The position numbers and the translations under genes were made by a program. From positions 44,750,001-44,814,000 of the forward strand of contig CM075676.1 in the NCBI GenBank assembly GCA_037962975.1: a DNA stretch of 64,000 bases, read 5' to 3'. This DNA is from Clitoria ternatea (taxonomy: Eukaryota; Streptophyta; Magnoliopsida; Fabales; Fabaceae). Shown piece by piece: positions 32,867 to 43,408 of this stretch. The notes under the pieces are model-generated. The model was not told the DNA's origin. It worked only from the letters and a program-made list of their open reading frames with translations, and did no database searches. Every line of letters begins with the position of its first letter. The stretch's first letter is position 1.

Positions 32867-35014
32867 TCACCAATATCCCACTCTGAGGATTTTTCTCATC
32901 AGACTTCTTCCTCCGGTATGGTGTCCACATTGTCCTTCGTGCACTTCTTCCATTACTTCATGTACTTCATTCTCTCTCAGACAGATTAAGTAAGGTACCG
33001 AGAGTGCCCTTCTGTAGAGGTTACCATCTATCATAGTGAAGTATGGCAGTTCTCTCCTTATTCTCTTCTTTTCCTTCTCATCAGTAGGCAACTGCCCATC
33101 GGCCAAATAACAGATGTAGGGGGCCATCCATGTGTCACCATAAAGGGAATTGGTCATTATGGCATTTAGAGAAGGGAAAAGAGGAATGTTGGCCGACGTC
33201 AGTGTACTCTGGACCAACGTTGTGGTGCTGCCTGGCTTTTTGGTGCTTGCCAATCTGGAGAGTATATCCACTCTTGTATTCTCTTCGCGTGGAACATGTT
33301 TGAATTCCATTTTTGTGAATTTCTCTCTCAACTCCTTGACACAGTTTAAGTACAATTGGAGTTGAGGCTCACGAGCTTGATAATCTCCCAGGATCTGTGA
33401 AATCACGAGTTGTGAATCACTGTATAGCGTCGCCTCAGAGGCTCCGATGTCAATTGCAGCTCGTAGTCCGGCCAAGCAAGCTTCGTATTCAGCTTGGTTG
33501 TTGGAAGTTTTGAAATTAAAACGAATGGAGATCTCCAAGTGTACTCCATCGTTACTTTTAAGAACTACACCTGCTCCAGAGCCCTTTTGATTCGATGAAC
33601 CATCGACATAGATGGTCCAATGGACACAAGGTGTATCTGGATCTATCCCTGTCATTTCCACAATGAAATCGGCCAGGACCTGAGCTTTAATAGCGCCTCG
33701 AGGTTCATAGGATATATCAAACTTTGAGAGTTCAATGGACCATTTGATCATCATACCAGCGAGGTCAGGCTTGATTAACACAGAGCGGAGTGGCAGATCC
33801 GTTCTTACCAAGATTGGGTGTACGTGAAAATACGGACGTAGCCGTCGAGAGGCCCAAACAACAGCGAGGGCGGCCTTTTCAATTTTTTGATACCGGATCT
33901 CAGCACCTTGTAATGTTTTGCTGGTGAAGTAGACTGGCCTCTGTCCATCAGGAGTTTCCTTTACTAAGGCTACACCTAAAGCTTCATCTGAAATAGCCAA
34001 GTATAGGATGAGCGTGTCCTCAGGGTCAGGCCTCGTAAGAATAGGAGGTTTGGACAACACCTCCTTAAGCTCTTGGAATGCTTGTTCTTGTTCCTGTCCC
34101 CACTCAAATTTCTTGGACTTTTTCAGCACTTTATACAGAGGAAGTGACCTGTGAGCCATCTTTGGCATGAACCGTGCCAAGGCTGCTACTTTGCCATTCA
34201 GGGATTGAACCTCTCTCAGATTCTTTGGACTCTGCATGTTGAGAATCGTTTGGCACTTCCCTGGATTGGCTTCGATACCACGTTGAGTTAACATGAAACC
34301 CAAAAACTTCCCAGCTGGGACAGCGAAAGTGCATTTCAATGGGTTTAACCTCATGTTAAATTCTCTCAAGCGGATAAACACTTGGCGTAGGTCTTCAATA
34401 TGATCACCCCCAACCGATGTCTTGGCTATGATGTCGTTAATTTACACCTCAATAAGTTTGGTGTGCATGCCCTCAAACACCTTATTGATCATGCGCTGGT
34501 ATGTGGCCCCAGCATTTTTCAGGCCGAAGGGCATAACGGTGTAGCAAAAGACACCACGATCATTGACGAAAGCTGTTTTCTCCTGATCCTCCTCGCACAT
34601 CGGAATTTGGTTATAACCTGAGTACGCATCCATGAAGCTCAGGTATTGGTAACTAGAGGAATCATCCACCATCTGATCTATGTTAGGAAGAGGATAAGGG
34701 TCCTTTGAACAGCAACGGTTAAGGTCCACATAGTCGATGCATATTCTCCATTTGCCATTGGCTTTTCGGACCATTACTACATTTGAAAGCCAAGAGGAAT
34801 AACGGATTTCCTTGATAAATTCGGCCTTCAGCAATTCCTCGGTTTGTTGGCAAGTTGCTTTCTGTTTCTCTGGTCCCAATCTTCTCTTCTTTTGGGCAAC
34901 CAGTTTCGTCTCTGGGTAGACAGACAATTTATGACAAAAGAAAGTAGGATCTATGCCAGGCATATCGGCTGCAGTCCATGCAAAGAGGTCTTTGAACTTC
35001 TGTAGGAGCATCAA
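32867..35014 (-). pseudogene. reverse transcriptase, RNase H and integrase zinc-binding region
   Basis: The palm and fingers (34442-35014) show YVDLNRCCSKDPYPLPNIDQ, FMDAYSGYNQI and MPFGLKNAGATYQRM. The polymerase box that should hold the aromatic residue and the two catalytic Asp is broken: the first position is a stop (34442-34444) and the first Asp reads Asn. This copy therefore could not polymerise even if the stop were read through. The thumb follows from 34381. RNase H (about 33140-33640) keeps its acidic residues in YVDGSSNQKG, NNQAEYEA, YSDSQLVI and TRVDILSRLA. The integrase H-C-C-type zinc region starts at HEGQCGHHTGGRS and is cut by a TGA after GYW. Confidence 0.88.
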
Positions 35015-35020
35015 CAGTCG

Positions 35021-36085
35021 TTACTCCATTTCTGTATCTAGCTTGTCATTAATATGGGTGACCTTTTCTGGAGAATCTCCCAATACGATGTCCCTGGAAC
35101 TTCCATCCGGTGTGGGCTTTGATGGGTTGGATGGATCAATGTACAAATCCGCCCTAGGGTCCAGGTCGACAAGGCTCACAGAACCAGCAGCTGTCCCACA
35201 ATCATTGAGTTTCCTCTTTTTATTGGAGGCTTCCAACTTTGTCATATTTAGGCTCAGGTTGTAACAGTACCTGGCCATCTCTTGGTCACCTCGGATGGAT
35301 GAAACAGCATTGTCTTTATCGATAAACTTGATAAGGAGATGTGGAGTTGACACGACTGCCTCCATAGCATTCAGGGTGGGGCGTCCTATGATGCCGTTGA
35401 ATGGTAACTCGACATCAATTACCATCACTCGGGATTTAACCGTTCTGGCTCCTGGCTCACCTTCAAAGGAGATAAGGGTGTCAAGGTATCCCTTTGTTGG
35501 TTGCTTTGCACCATTGAAAGCTGTTAGTTCCTGTGTGTAAGGCTGTAAGTCTGAGTCATTAAAACCCATTCTTTTAAAGCAATTATAAAAAATAACATCA
35601 CAAGAACTTCCCTGGTCAACAAGGATTCTTCGGACGTCCTTGTTGGCTATCACTGCAACGATAACTACAGCATTGTCTCCACCAGGAATGGTAGGACCAA
35701 AATCCTCATCAGAGAATGAAATTATTGGAGCTTCAACCCCTCCTCTGTAAGGACGATTATCTTTAACTTTTCCTTGTACAGACAGAATCATTCTATGATG
35801 ATTCTTTCGGGCTGTAATTGAAGCTCCTCCCCCAACAAACCCCCCAGTGATCATATCAATGACTTCACGCCGGCCTTGACGCTGTTGCTGAGGCAGGTCA
35901 TCTCTGTGTGCTATATCATCAGTCATTGCACCTTTCTGTTTCTCCGCAGCAGAGAATTTTCTAACCGGATTACGATTATTGTCATCTCTATCATCTGGAT
36001 CTCTTTCTCTTTTCTCATTCCGATCTACCCTGTCAAAGGATTTTTCTTTGAACAGGTACTGCTTTAATTTACCTTCACTAATCAA
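35021..36085 (-). pseudogene. protease region of gag-pol
   Basis: Contains the retropepsin active-site block VDQGSSCDVIFYNCFKRMGF (about residues 155-175 of this piece). The usual D-T/S-G triplet reads DQG, a common variation in plant Tat elements. A second conserved block, FNGIIGRPTLNAM, follows. In the family it cuts the polyprotein into its parts. Stops border the piece on both sides. Confidence 0.85.
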
Positions 36086-36109
36086 CGTTTCGACTGCGTT
36101 CTTTAGAGC

Positions 36110-37366
36110 TTAGCATTCATCAGTGGAATGACCTGTTTGTTCATGAAAGTCACAGTACTTACGGGGAATCCCTGGTCTCTTCACAGGGGCTGGCCTCCTG
36201 ATGCCATAGATGCTGAAGGCTGGCCATCCTACTTCTCTCAAAATTTGAGATGGCCTGGCTGACAGAGGTGCATAATGGCTAAAGGAATTAACACGTCTTT
36301 CTCGAGGTCGAGGAGAAGAGTTATTAACCTTGGGGTTGTTGAATGGCCTCTCCATGCGTTCTGACCTCATTTTCTCCTTATCTCTCCGCGGCTGTGAAGG
36401 TGGTGTTGGTGGCTTTTTCTTCGCAGCCATAGCCTCTAGGTGCATCTCTATACCCACATACTTTGAGGCTTTTTTCCTGAACTCCTCAAACGTTATTGGC
36501 GGGCTTTTTACTAGTGAGAGAGCAAAGGCTGATCCTAGCTGCAGTGCCTCGATAACGATATGCAGCTTAATGGATTCTGTGAGGTTAGGAACCAGGGATG
36601 CTTCCTTGTAGAATCTCTTCAGGAAATCTTTTAAGGTTTTATTTTCGCCCTGCTTAATTTGGGCCAAAGTACGAGATGTCCTGGGAACATCTCTAGAGAT
36701 GACAAAGTGAGTTTTAAAAGTAGCTGCCATTTCAGCCCAGGAATCTATGGATCCAGAAGGTAAACCTTTGAACCAGCCGAGGGCCTCTTCTGACAATGTT
36801 CGCGGGAACATCCGACACATTACGTCTTCATCAGCCCCCAAGTACATGGCTTCAAATACGTAAGCATCAAGATGCTTAGTAGGATCAGTTTCGCCATTAT
36901 ACTTTCCAATAGAAAGAGGCTGAGTAGTTTGTAGATGTTTGGGGATATGGTCACTCATAAGTCTCCTTGAAAAAGGAACTTTGAGTTTGTAAGTTACAAG
37001 GGGTGCTGTAATTAGCTCCCTCCTCGCCCGAGCGGCTCCATCATCAGAATCGTGGACCTGTTCTCTCCCCTTAAACGTAGGGATGTTTGAGTATTGGAAA
37101 GTTGTGGATTTTTCTCCATCGGTTGTATGGGGAGTGTCTCTAGTGCGAGATGACTCCTTGTCCTCACTCTGCCTTCTCTCTCTTCGCAATTCTGTGAGTT
37201 CTCTCTGGAGTTGACTGATCAACTCATCACGAGGATCGGGGCTAGACACTGTTACTACCTTCTTTGAGCTGCCCCTATGAGAATCGAAGTTAAGCTTCCT
37301 GAAGACGTGGGGGTTGGTCCTGCCTTCAGGTTGATTCTCCATGAAATCATGTGCTTCGCCTTCCAT
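36110..37366 (-). CDS. gag domain (capsid and nucleocapsid)
   Basis: Starts MEGEAHDFMENQPEG, followed by a Ser/Arg-rich stretch and the plant retrotransposon capsid block (about residues 130-290: YNGETDPTKHLDAY, FPRTLSEEALGWFKGLP, LKDFLKRFYKEA). It ends with the knuckle CDFHEQTGHSTDEC, whose spacing C-x2-H-x4-H-x4-C is the Tat variant of the usual CCHC. The TAA follows the last Cys directly, so a free Gag ending at the knuckle could still be made from this copy. It packages element RNA in the family. Here it is probably only a remnant. Confidence 0.88.
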   Translation of the reverse strand: MEGEAHDFMENQPEGRTNPHVFRKLNFDSHRGSSKKVVTVSSPDPRDELISQLQRELTELRRERRQSEDKESSRTRDTPHTTDGEKSTTFQYSNIPTFKGREQVHDSDDGAARARRELITAPLVTYKLKVPFSRRLMSDHIPKHLQTTQPLSIGKYNGETDPTKHLDAYVFEAMYLGADEDVMCRMFPRTLSEEALGWFKGLPSGSIDSWAEMAATFKTHFVISRDVPRTSRTLAQIKQGENKTLKDFLKRFYKEASLVPNLTESIKLHIVIEALQLGSAFALSLVKSPPITFEEFRKKASKYVGIEMHLEAMAAKKKPPTPPSQPRRDKEKMRSERMERPFNNPKVNNSSPRPRERRVNSFSHYAPLSARPSQILREVGWPAFSIYGIRRPAPVKRPGIPRKYCDFHEQTGHSTDEC

Positions 37367-37412
37367 TGATGATTACTTGCTCTTTCACAGGATATGGGAA
37401 TAACTTTATCGT

Positions 37413-37430
37413 GTCCCACTGGGCGTGCCA
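37413..37430 (-). other. primer-binding site of the Tat element
   Basis: On the minus strand, one base after the 5' LTR, the sequence TGGCACGCCCAGTGGGAC begins. TGG right next to the LTR, mirroring the CCA end of a tRNA, is the expected pattern. I cannot name the tRNA with certainty. Confidence 0.7.
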
Positions 37431-37431
37431 A

Positions 37432-38170
37432 TGATCTGTCCTGAACCGGGGTCAAGAGATCCGATGTCGGGTCAGTCACAAATAGTAAGATGATTACGTC
37501 TCTGAAGACCGGTTATATGAGTATCCGGTTTACGTATCCGATGTCTCTGTATGATGAGAGCGGATTGGGCGTCCTGGAGGTCCTTCACACCGTCCTTACG
37601 CATTGATGTGGGCGAAAGATGGTGTCACCTGTAAAGATTCTCCGACGCTCAAGTCAGTGGTGATATTCCAAGTGAGGAATGTTTTCAGAGAGTAATTGTA
37701 AGTTGATAGAGTCAAAAAGATCCCTCCCTTCATTGATGAAGAGAGTTCATATACCTGATTGGCTCGATATTCGAGGATCCGTTAGTGGGAAACCACTAAC
37801 CTCCAATAACACTTTAAATTATTATTTTATTACGCACTTACTAGTATGATTGGGTCAAGTGGCCATTTTATATTGAGCGTAGGGAGTATAGGCTAGAATT
37901 AAGGGACAAATTGACCATTCCCGTGAGCAGATTTTGGCTCGTAGTGCAGGGAATTATTGATCGGTCCCTGTAGCAATGCCTTTTGTCTTCTGCATAGTGA
38001 CGTATATGTTATCCGGTGTCATGGTGTTATCCTGGACAACCGGTATAGGGAGAGCGCCTGATACGGAATTAGAGTCTGGATGTATACCGATGACACCGGT
38101 TGCACGTTGGCGAATTGACAAAGACGTTGAAATATGTCTTGTAAATCGGATACCGGTATCAAGACTGGAT

Positions 38171-38172
<2 letters not shown>
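37432..38172 (-). repeat. 5' LTR of the Tat element (741 bp)
   Basis: Same length and ends as the left LTR: TGATCTGTCC at 37432 and GACTGGATCA up to 38172. The flank is the right half of the (AT)n target. In the sense of the element, the conserved AGATTCTCCGACGCTC core (read on plus, near 37638) is close to the 3' end of the LTR. Confidence 0.93.

Positions 38173-38211
<39 letters not shown>
38173..38211. repeat. (AT)n microsatellite, target of the Tat insertion
   Basis: About 19 AT units, continuing on the other side of the element at 15313-15327. The Tat element therefore landed inside an existing AT microsatellite, which also explains the TSD ATATA. Confidence 0.85.
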
Positions 38212-38213
<2 letters not shown>

Positions 38214-39176
38214 TATTTTAAATCTCAACATTTTCATAATTAATTTAGTTCTTCCTTAGTTTCTTACCAATTGGTGCATAATCATCTTAATTAATTGAAA
38301 TAGCCAATGATGGCTATAATCTAGCCTTTTCCTACATGCTAAATAGTATACATGAATTTTCTATATTAATCTTAATCTGGTACACCCTCTTACCTTTTTT
38401 CCATGCTTCAACAACTTGCTTCTAAGGTTGGGTACGTTCAACATCTATAATTAATGATTTTTACGAAAAAGATTAGTGTTTTGATCATCAAAACTATGAT
38501 CTACTTCACCAAAGCTACTTCAAACACAATATCAATGCTCCTGAAGCTTACCTCAACTAATTCTGACTTTGGTTTCAAGTTCCACTTTGAATGACGTCGC
38601 CTTTTAATCGGATTAGATTTCAAATTTCAAACGAAATATCGAAGGTTCTAGAAATTAGGGATGAGGAAACCTTAATCAAAATTTAAAATTGAAGTTACCA
38701 TAATACTTACCTCATGACTACAATTCTGAATATGTTATCAATTTTACGTTTCATCAAAGGATCGAGCTTCGTTCAGGTCTCCAAAGCTCTCAGCCATGGA
38801 GGAGTTCACGCTATTGTTTTCATTCTTCCATGGCGTCTGTGTGATTGGAAAGAAAGAAAAAAGAAATGAAAATATTTTAAGCTATGGGTATTTTAGTACT
38901 TTCGCCCTTTCCCCTTTTTTATTTTCTTTTCTTTTCTATTTTATTCTTGTGATTCATATAATTTTAAGAATTAAAACATTATTTTAATTCCTTAATAATT
39001 TATACCTCTACATCACAATTTAATTTAATTTGACTCTATAATTAATTTACCAAATTTAATTAGTTAGACTTTATCAATTTATTAAAAAAATTTAATTAAT
39101 TTAATTTAATACTCAATAATAATTAATAAATTTTATGTGGCACAATAAATTAAAATTTAACATCAAGGATGTTACA

Positions 39177-39385
39177 AATTCGTCAGCTACATCCACCAAC
39201 TTGAGTTGGACACTTCACAATTAATTTTGTTGACTTTAACTCCACAACAATATATGTTTGATGCAACTCCATAGAGTATGTTTAAGTGTATTTTGCACTT
39301 CATTTTTGCTTTCAAATTGTAATCCCTCAAATAAATTATCTGTAACATGCCAACTATTGCCATCTTCAAATTCCATTTCCTAACA
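39177..39385 (-). pseudogene. MULE transposase pseudogene, N-terminal piece
   Basis: On the minus strand one frame reads EFEDGNSWHVTDNLFEGLQF from just after a splice-acceptor-like CTGTTAG. A second frame, after a frameshift, reads VVELKSTKLIVKCPTQVGGC, then S, a stop where Trp is expected, and RI. VKC...GC.WR is the hallmark of the MULE DNA-binding domain. The reading stops at the LTR border (39176) and resumes across it at 12947 with the next expected MULE segment. Confidence 0.75.
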
Positions 39386-39479
39386 GATTTTAGAAAATAC
39401 TAATAAACAAAATGAAAGCTCTTTCTAAGCTCTTTTGCATCTTAAAATACATGCCAAATACGTCTTATTTATATTCAAA

Positions 39480-41616
39480 TGTGGTGTTTTTTTCACTAAT
39501 CGTGTAGAATCATATGAGTGTGATGCGACACCTTAATTATTAGTGTTGCATCAATCAAATGCGACACATGTGTGCCGTCCAATATTGAGAAGGCACAACA
39601 TGTGTGTCGTCTGGGAACAATACGATATAGTCATGTGTCATGTCTAGGCTATGTTGTCCTATAGTGATGCGAGACACAAGTTGTAAGGAACTTGATGGTT
39701 TGAAAAGCAGACTTAAAAAGGATGGTTGAATAAGTCTGTTCACTTTTTCAAACCAAAAAGTGATATTCAAACGAAAGCAAGATTTGCACAACGGAGCAGA
39801 CTCTTGTGAGTCAGTAAAGGTACAAGAGAGAGAGTAACAGACTTGTGTAAGAGATAGGGAGAGAAATAGCATACAAGATATTTATACTGGTTTACTTCTA
39901 ACTCAGAAGCTACATCCAACACCTTCAGACGTAAAAGGTTTTTTACTATGTAAAATATCTCTTTTACATAATCAGCACAGACCGTGCCCTTGAGTATTAT
40001 TGAGTCCAGCCACTTCTAGCTTAAGCACAGACCGTGCTTCCAAGTATTCTTGACACCAGTCACTCCTGGCTCACTGAGTATTCTTTTGCAGCACCCACTC
40101 CTGGGGCAGACCCAAGTATTCTTTCACAAGCCACTTCTGGCTTAAACCCAAGTATTCTTTCAAAAGCCTCTTCAGACCACAGTGTTTCCCAATAGGTCTA
40201 CCAGACCTGTGTTTACAGTAAATAAAAAGAATTAAAACAAACAAAATAAGCCTTTTAACTTAATAGAGCTAAGTGTTAACCTGATAAACAGGTTTGTGAA
40301 GAAAGAGAAAGACTTATTTTTGTATAGGGCTTAGTGCAGGTACAAGATGAGATGTAAGCACTAACTGCACTAAGCCTGAAAGCTTGATCAGAAATGATAT
40401 GCTCATAGAAGGTGCTGAGATGTGCAAAGCATATTTCTAACTTGGATTGCTAGTGCTTCTGAAATGGAAATGGATTGCACATAGCGAGCTTTCATTTTCT
40501 TCATGGTAATATTCCTTGGTTTTGAATCTTCTACTTGAGCAGATTATCATTTCTTCTTTTTCTTGGCTTTTGTATACAAACGTCTGAGGCTTGTTTGTAT
40601 TTCTCTTTTTCTTGATCACACTATCTTTTGTGTGATTTGCCCATCTCTATTTTTCTCTTTCTCTCTTATAAGCTCTCTTTTTTTTTCTTTCTTTTATCTC
40701 ATTTTCTTAGTGTTTCTTACTCTACCACTTTTCTTCTTTTCTTCCCTTTTGTTCACACTTCTTCTCACGTGTGTGTATCATCTTGAATGGAGAGGATGAT
40801 TCTATATATATATATAAGATTTCCTTGTTGAGCCCAAAGAGAAAGGATAGCAGTTAAGTGACCGTTGAGAGAGGATACAGCCATTGAGAGGGTTGTTTGC
40901 GTAAAAAACAAAAAGCTTTCTAGTCTGAGAGAGACGTTCTGAACAAGTAATATAGGTAAGAGAGCTTTAAGACTTGTGTAATCATAGGTAGAGTAAGAGT
41001 AGCATAAGCTTTCACTTAATAGGAAGGCTTCTGTACAAAGGTCCTTCGAATATATGAGGCACATATGAAAGCTTGATGCTTTTTAGGATGAATCGAGGTT
41101 TGCCTTGCTTGGTCAGTCTTCTCATAAATCTTCTTTATGACTTGATCCAAACTGACAATGTTCTTTGTACCAGATTTGTATGAGGACGTCGAAAGTGATT
41201 CAAGGTCTGGTGATCCATAAGGTATTGATGATGAGACTCATAAAGAGCAATTAGATTCTTGTTGGAGGATTTGCAGGATGTTTATAGCAGCTTCTAAGAG
41301 TAGTGTCTAGTTGATGAAGGTTGCCTTTATTGGGAGAATCTTCCATATTCTTGAGGCTTGTAGTATGGCTTGATGAGTCTGGGTCTAGTACGAGGGTTGA
41401 AGATTATTTCCCAGATCTTGATTTTTTCATTGCTTTATCTTATAGACTTGTGTTGTGCAGAAGCTCTCCCTTTGTTTTATAGCTCATGCTTCTTATTCTG
41501 AAACACTTAGACAAGCTATCAAATATTAACAAATTATGACTTTGATTAAATTAGAGTATTTAATGTTGGTTATCAACAAATCTAAGATTTCTTCATAAGT
41601 CTTCTTAATTCTAACA
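39480..41616. repeat. repeat-rich, probably LTR-derived stretch
   Basis: Contains two blocks with GCGACACATGTGTGCCGTC / GGCACAACATGTGTGTCGTC (39560-39610). A ladder of AAGTATTCTTTCACAAGCC, ACTTCTGGCTTAA and CAGACCGTGC repeats follows (39970-40190). The right part ends in TTCTAACA at 41609-41616, the complement of a TGTTAGAA start typical of copia LTRs. I could not find a matching left end or target-site duplication, so the identity is open. The reading frames here are not gene-like. Confidence 0.35.
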
Positions 41617-41659
41617 TAATTAATATGCCTTATAAAAAGGACTCAAACATGTAATTTTT

Positions 41660-43408
41660 CCTAATACAACCTCATTTTCGTAATTACTTTTTAAAACAAC
41701 GTTATTGATAAAAAAAAGAGCTTCTAAATATCTTTATGTATTTATAAATAATTTGTTTAGGGATTAAGTTTAAGCCTCTAAAAGTGATAATATTTTATTA
41801 AAAATGATATTTTTATTATACTTTTATTTTTATGTTAAAAAATTCATTCGAATAAAAAATTATAACATTTTTACTAACTTAAACCTAAAGATTGAGGATA
41901 ACAAAGCTATTTTATATATAAGTTTATCTAACTTGTGTAATTTTATACAAGATAAAAAATAAAAACTGAAAATTTTTATTTAAAATCATTATTAATGCTT
42001 ACTCACTCTAATTTCTAAAAAGAATTCTCATATAATTTCTCATAAATTAATTATACTTTTGATTTTTTATCTTGTACAAAGTTGTATAAGTTAGAAAAAC
42101 ATTTTTTACATATACACCATCCATTCTTATTCAATTGTCTAGAAAGAAAAAATACACAAACAAAAAAAATACAGTCATTTCATCTTAATTTTATATTGAA
42201 ATTCCTTACCTACACTGAATTATCTCTCTTTATTTACCATGCTTTCTTTTCCATTTGAATATTATAAAAAAATAACTATGTTTTGAAACTTTAAGTAGAT
42301 ATTTAAATATAAACAATACTTTTATTTTCTCTTTGAACAATCAAACAAAAACAAGTAAAATATCTTATTCAAGTTGAAATTCATGAGCATGATTATTATG
42401 ACCAATAAAATATCAATCTCATGATCATTTTTCTTTTATTTTTCGAAATAACAATAAAGTGAATGTGAAGAATGTAAATAAATATGAAATAGTGAAAGAA
42501 TCAAAATTCAAACTCAGACCTCAACATTTATTTTATATATATTGCACGCGCACAGCTAGGCTCAAGAAACTTAATGACATAAATTATATCATTTGGTTTG
42601 GTCATTAATACTGCCCAATTTAAAACTAACAAGTGGTTACTAAAGGAAACTTTAAGCAAAGAAAACCATATATTGCTTAGCTAGATATGGTACAACTAGT
42701 TCACATGCCCATTTGTTAATCATCATTTTACACTCATTTGTAGCAAAGAAATGGAGGCAGGTAAAAAACCATTCAGATGCATCAATTGCATTTGTAGTGG
42801 AATCACTGAACCTACGAAGTGCCTCATGAGAGGTTGGGTATGAATAACCCAACACAATTGCAAAGTTTCTTTTTCACTGTTTGATACATAAATGCTGATT
42901 GAACTGAACCAACATCCCTCCCCTCTTCCACACCACAATCCATAAATGCACACATTTAAATGCTACAGATTTGTCTCCCTCTCACGATTCCTGTACCTCC
43001 TTAAATTAATATTCCAACTTCCTCAGTTGCTGGGTGGTTGAGAATTTAATGCAACTCCTTCAATGCTTTACCACCACCACCCTTATTTTGTGCTCACTAC
43101 CACCTCCTTTAAAACTTGAAACTTCATCTTATATGTCTTTCTCTTTGTTTTCTACATCATGCTCCTTCTCCATTCATAGATCACTTTCAGTCCCTTCATG
43201 CCTCTCTTAAAGGTTATTTATACATATGATTATTATTATTGTTATTACCAGTTACTAGTACTTTACAATTCAATCCTCTCCAAATAAAAATAAAACCTGA
43301 AGGGCCCCTTCTGAGTTTTGTTATAAATTGATTTAATTTTGATACTTTTATTTGTGGTTGTTTGACAGGAGATTGGGGGGAAAGAAGTTTAAGGTGGGAA
43401 TGAGGGGT
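41660..43408. other. AT-rich spacer and MIR171 upstream region
   Basis: No protein gene is seen. The part from about 42900 on is less AT-rich and contains CT-rich stretches and a TTGACAG|GAG splice-acceptor-like site at 43363-43370, so it probably holds the promoter and leader of the MIR171 primary transcript. Confidence 0.4.

Larger units (their letters stand above)
31895..37366 (-). pseudogene. gag-pol of the Tat element, one frame with five nonsense codons
   Basis: All pieces (starts at 37366, 36085, 35014, 34381, 32860, 32440) share one frame on the minus strand, giving 1823 codons with no frameshift. In-frame stops lie at 36110-36112 (TAA, right after the gag knuckle), 35021-35023 (TAA, before the reverse transcriptase), about 34442 (TAA, at the polymerase active-site box), about 32869 (TGA, in the integrase zinc-binding region) and 32579-32581 (TGA, in the integrase core). 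A fusion of gag and pol in one frame is normal for several plant Ty3/gypsy groups. With five stops no full polyprotein can be made. The individual domains are described below. Confidence 0.92.
15328..38172 (-). mobile_element. 22.8-kb Ty3/gypsy retrotransposon of the Tat/Ogre group, complete but dead
   Basis: Two 741-bp LTRs (15328-16068 and 37432-38172), a perfect TSD ATATA (15323-15327, 38173-38177) and a primer-binding site at 37413-37430 define a full element on the minus strand. The order is 5' LTR, gag, protease, reverse transcriptase, RNase H, integrase (37366 down to 31895), then a long 3' region with two opposite-strand genes (aORF-A, aORF-B), then the 3' LTR. Domain order, the CHHC knuckle in gag and an antisense extra gene between pol and the 3' LTR point to the Tat branch, which includes Ogre, Grande and Retand. 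Nested insertions X1/X2 account for 6.2 kb of the length. Nonsense codons in gag-pol and frameshifts in both extra genes mean that it cannot move on its own. Confidence 0.93.
12948..39176. mobile_element. old LTR (probably solo, ~3.4 kb) split by the Tat element
   Basis: The left end is TATAACATCCC at 12948 (a TGTAACATCCC terminus with one G to A change). The right end is GGATGTTACA at 39167-39176. Together they have the inverted-repeat ends typical of plant Ty3/gypsy LTRs. The MULE reading continues on either side, which fixes both borders. The LTR consists of 12948-15327 plus 38173-39176. The flanking 5-mers (CATTT at 12943-12947, AATTC at 39177-39181) agree at only three of five positions, so the duplication is decayed or the borders are off by a few bases. 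The interior has LTR-like, non-coding, AT-rich sequence with two GGCACTCCAGCC-type repeats near 14449 and 14509. Family and orientation are uncertain. Confidence 0.65.

Noticed and set aside
36110..36112. Gag stop as a proven readthrough signal
   Set aside because: Position is suggestive, but four other in-frame stops in the same polyprotein show that nonsense mutation is common here. Without sibling copies it cannot be called functional.
40437..41064. Short frames of 60-99 residues near 40.4-41.1 kb
   Set aside because: Low-complexity Ser/Phe/Leu-rich translations of CT-rich repeat sequence, with no homology signal and no splice context.
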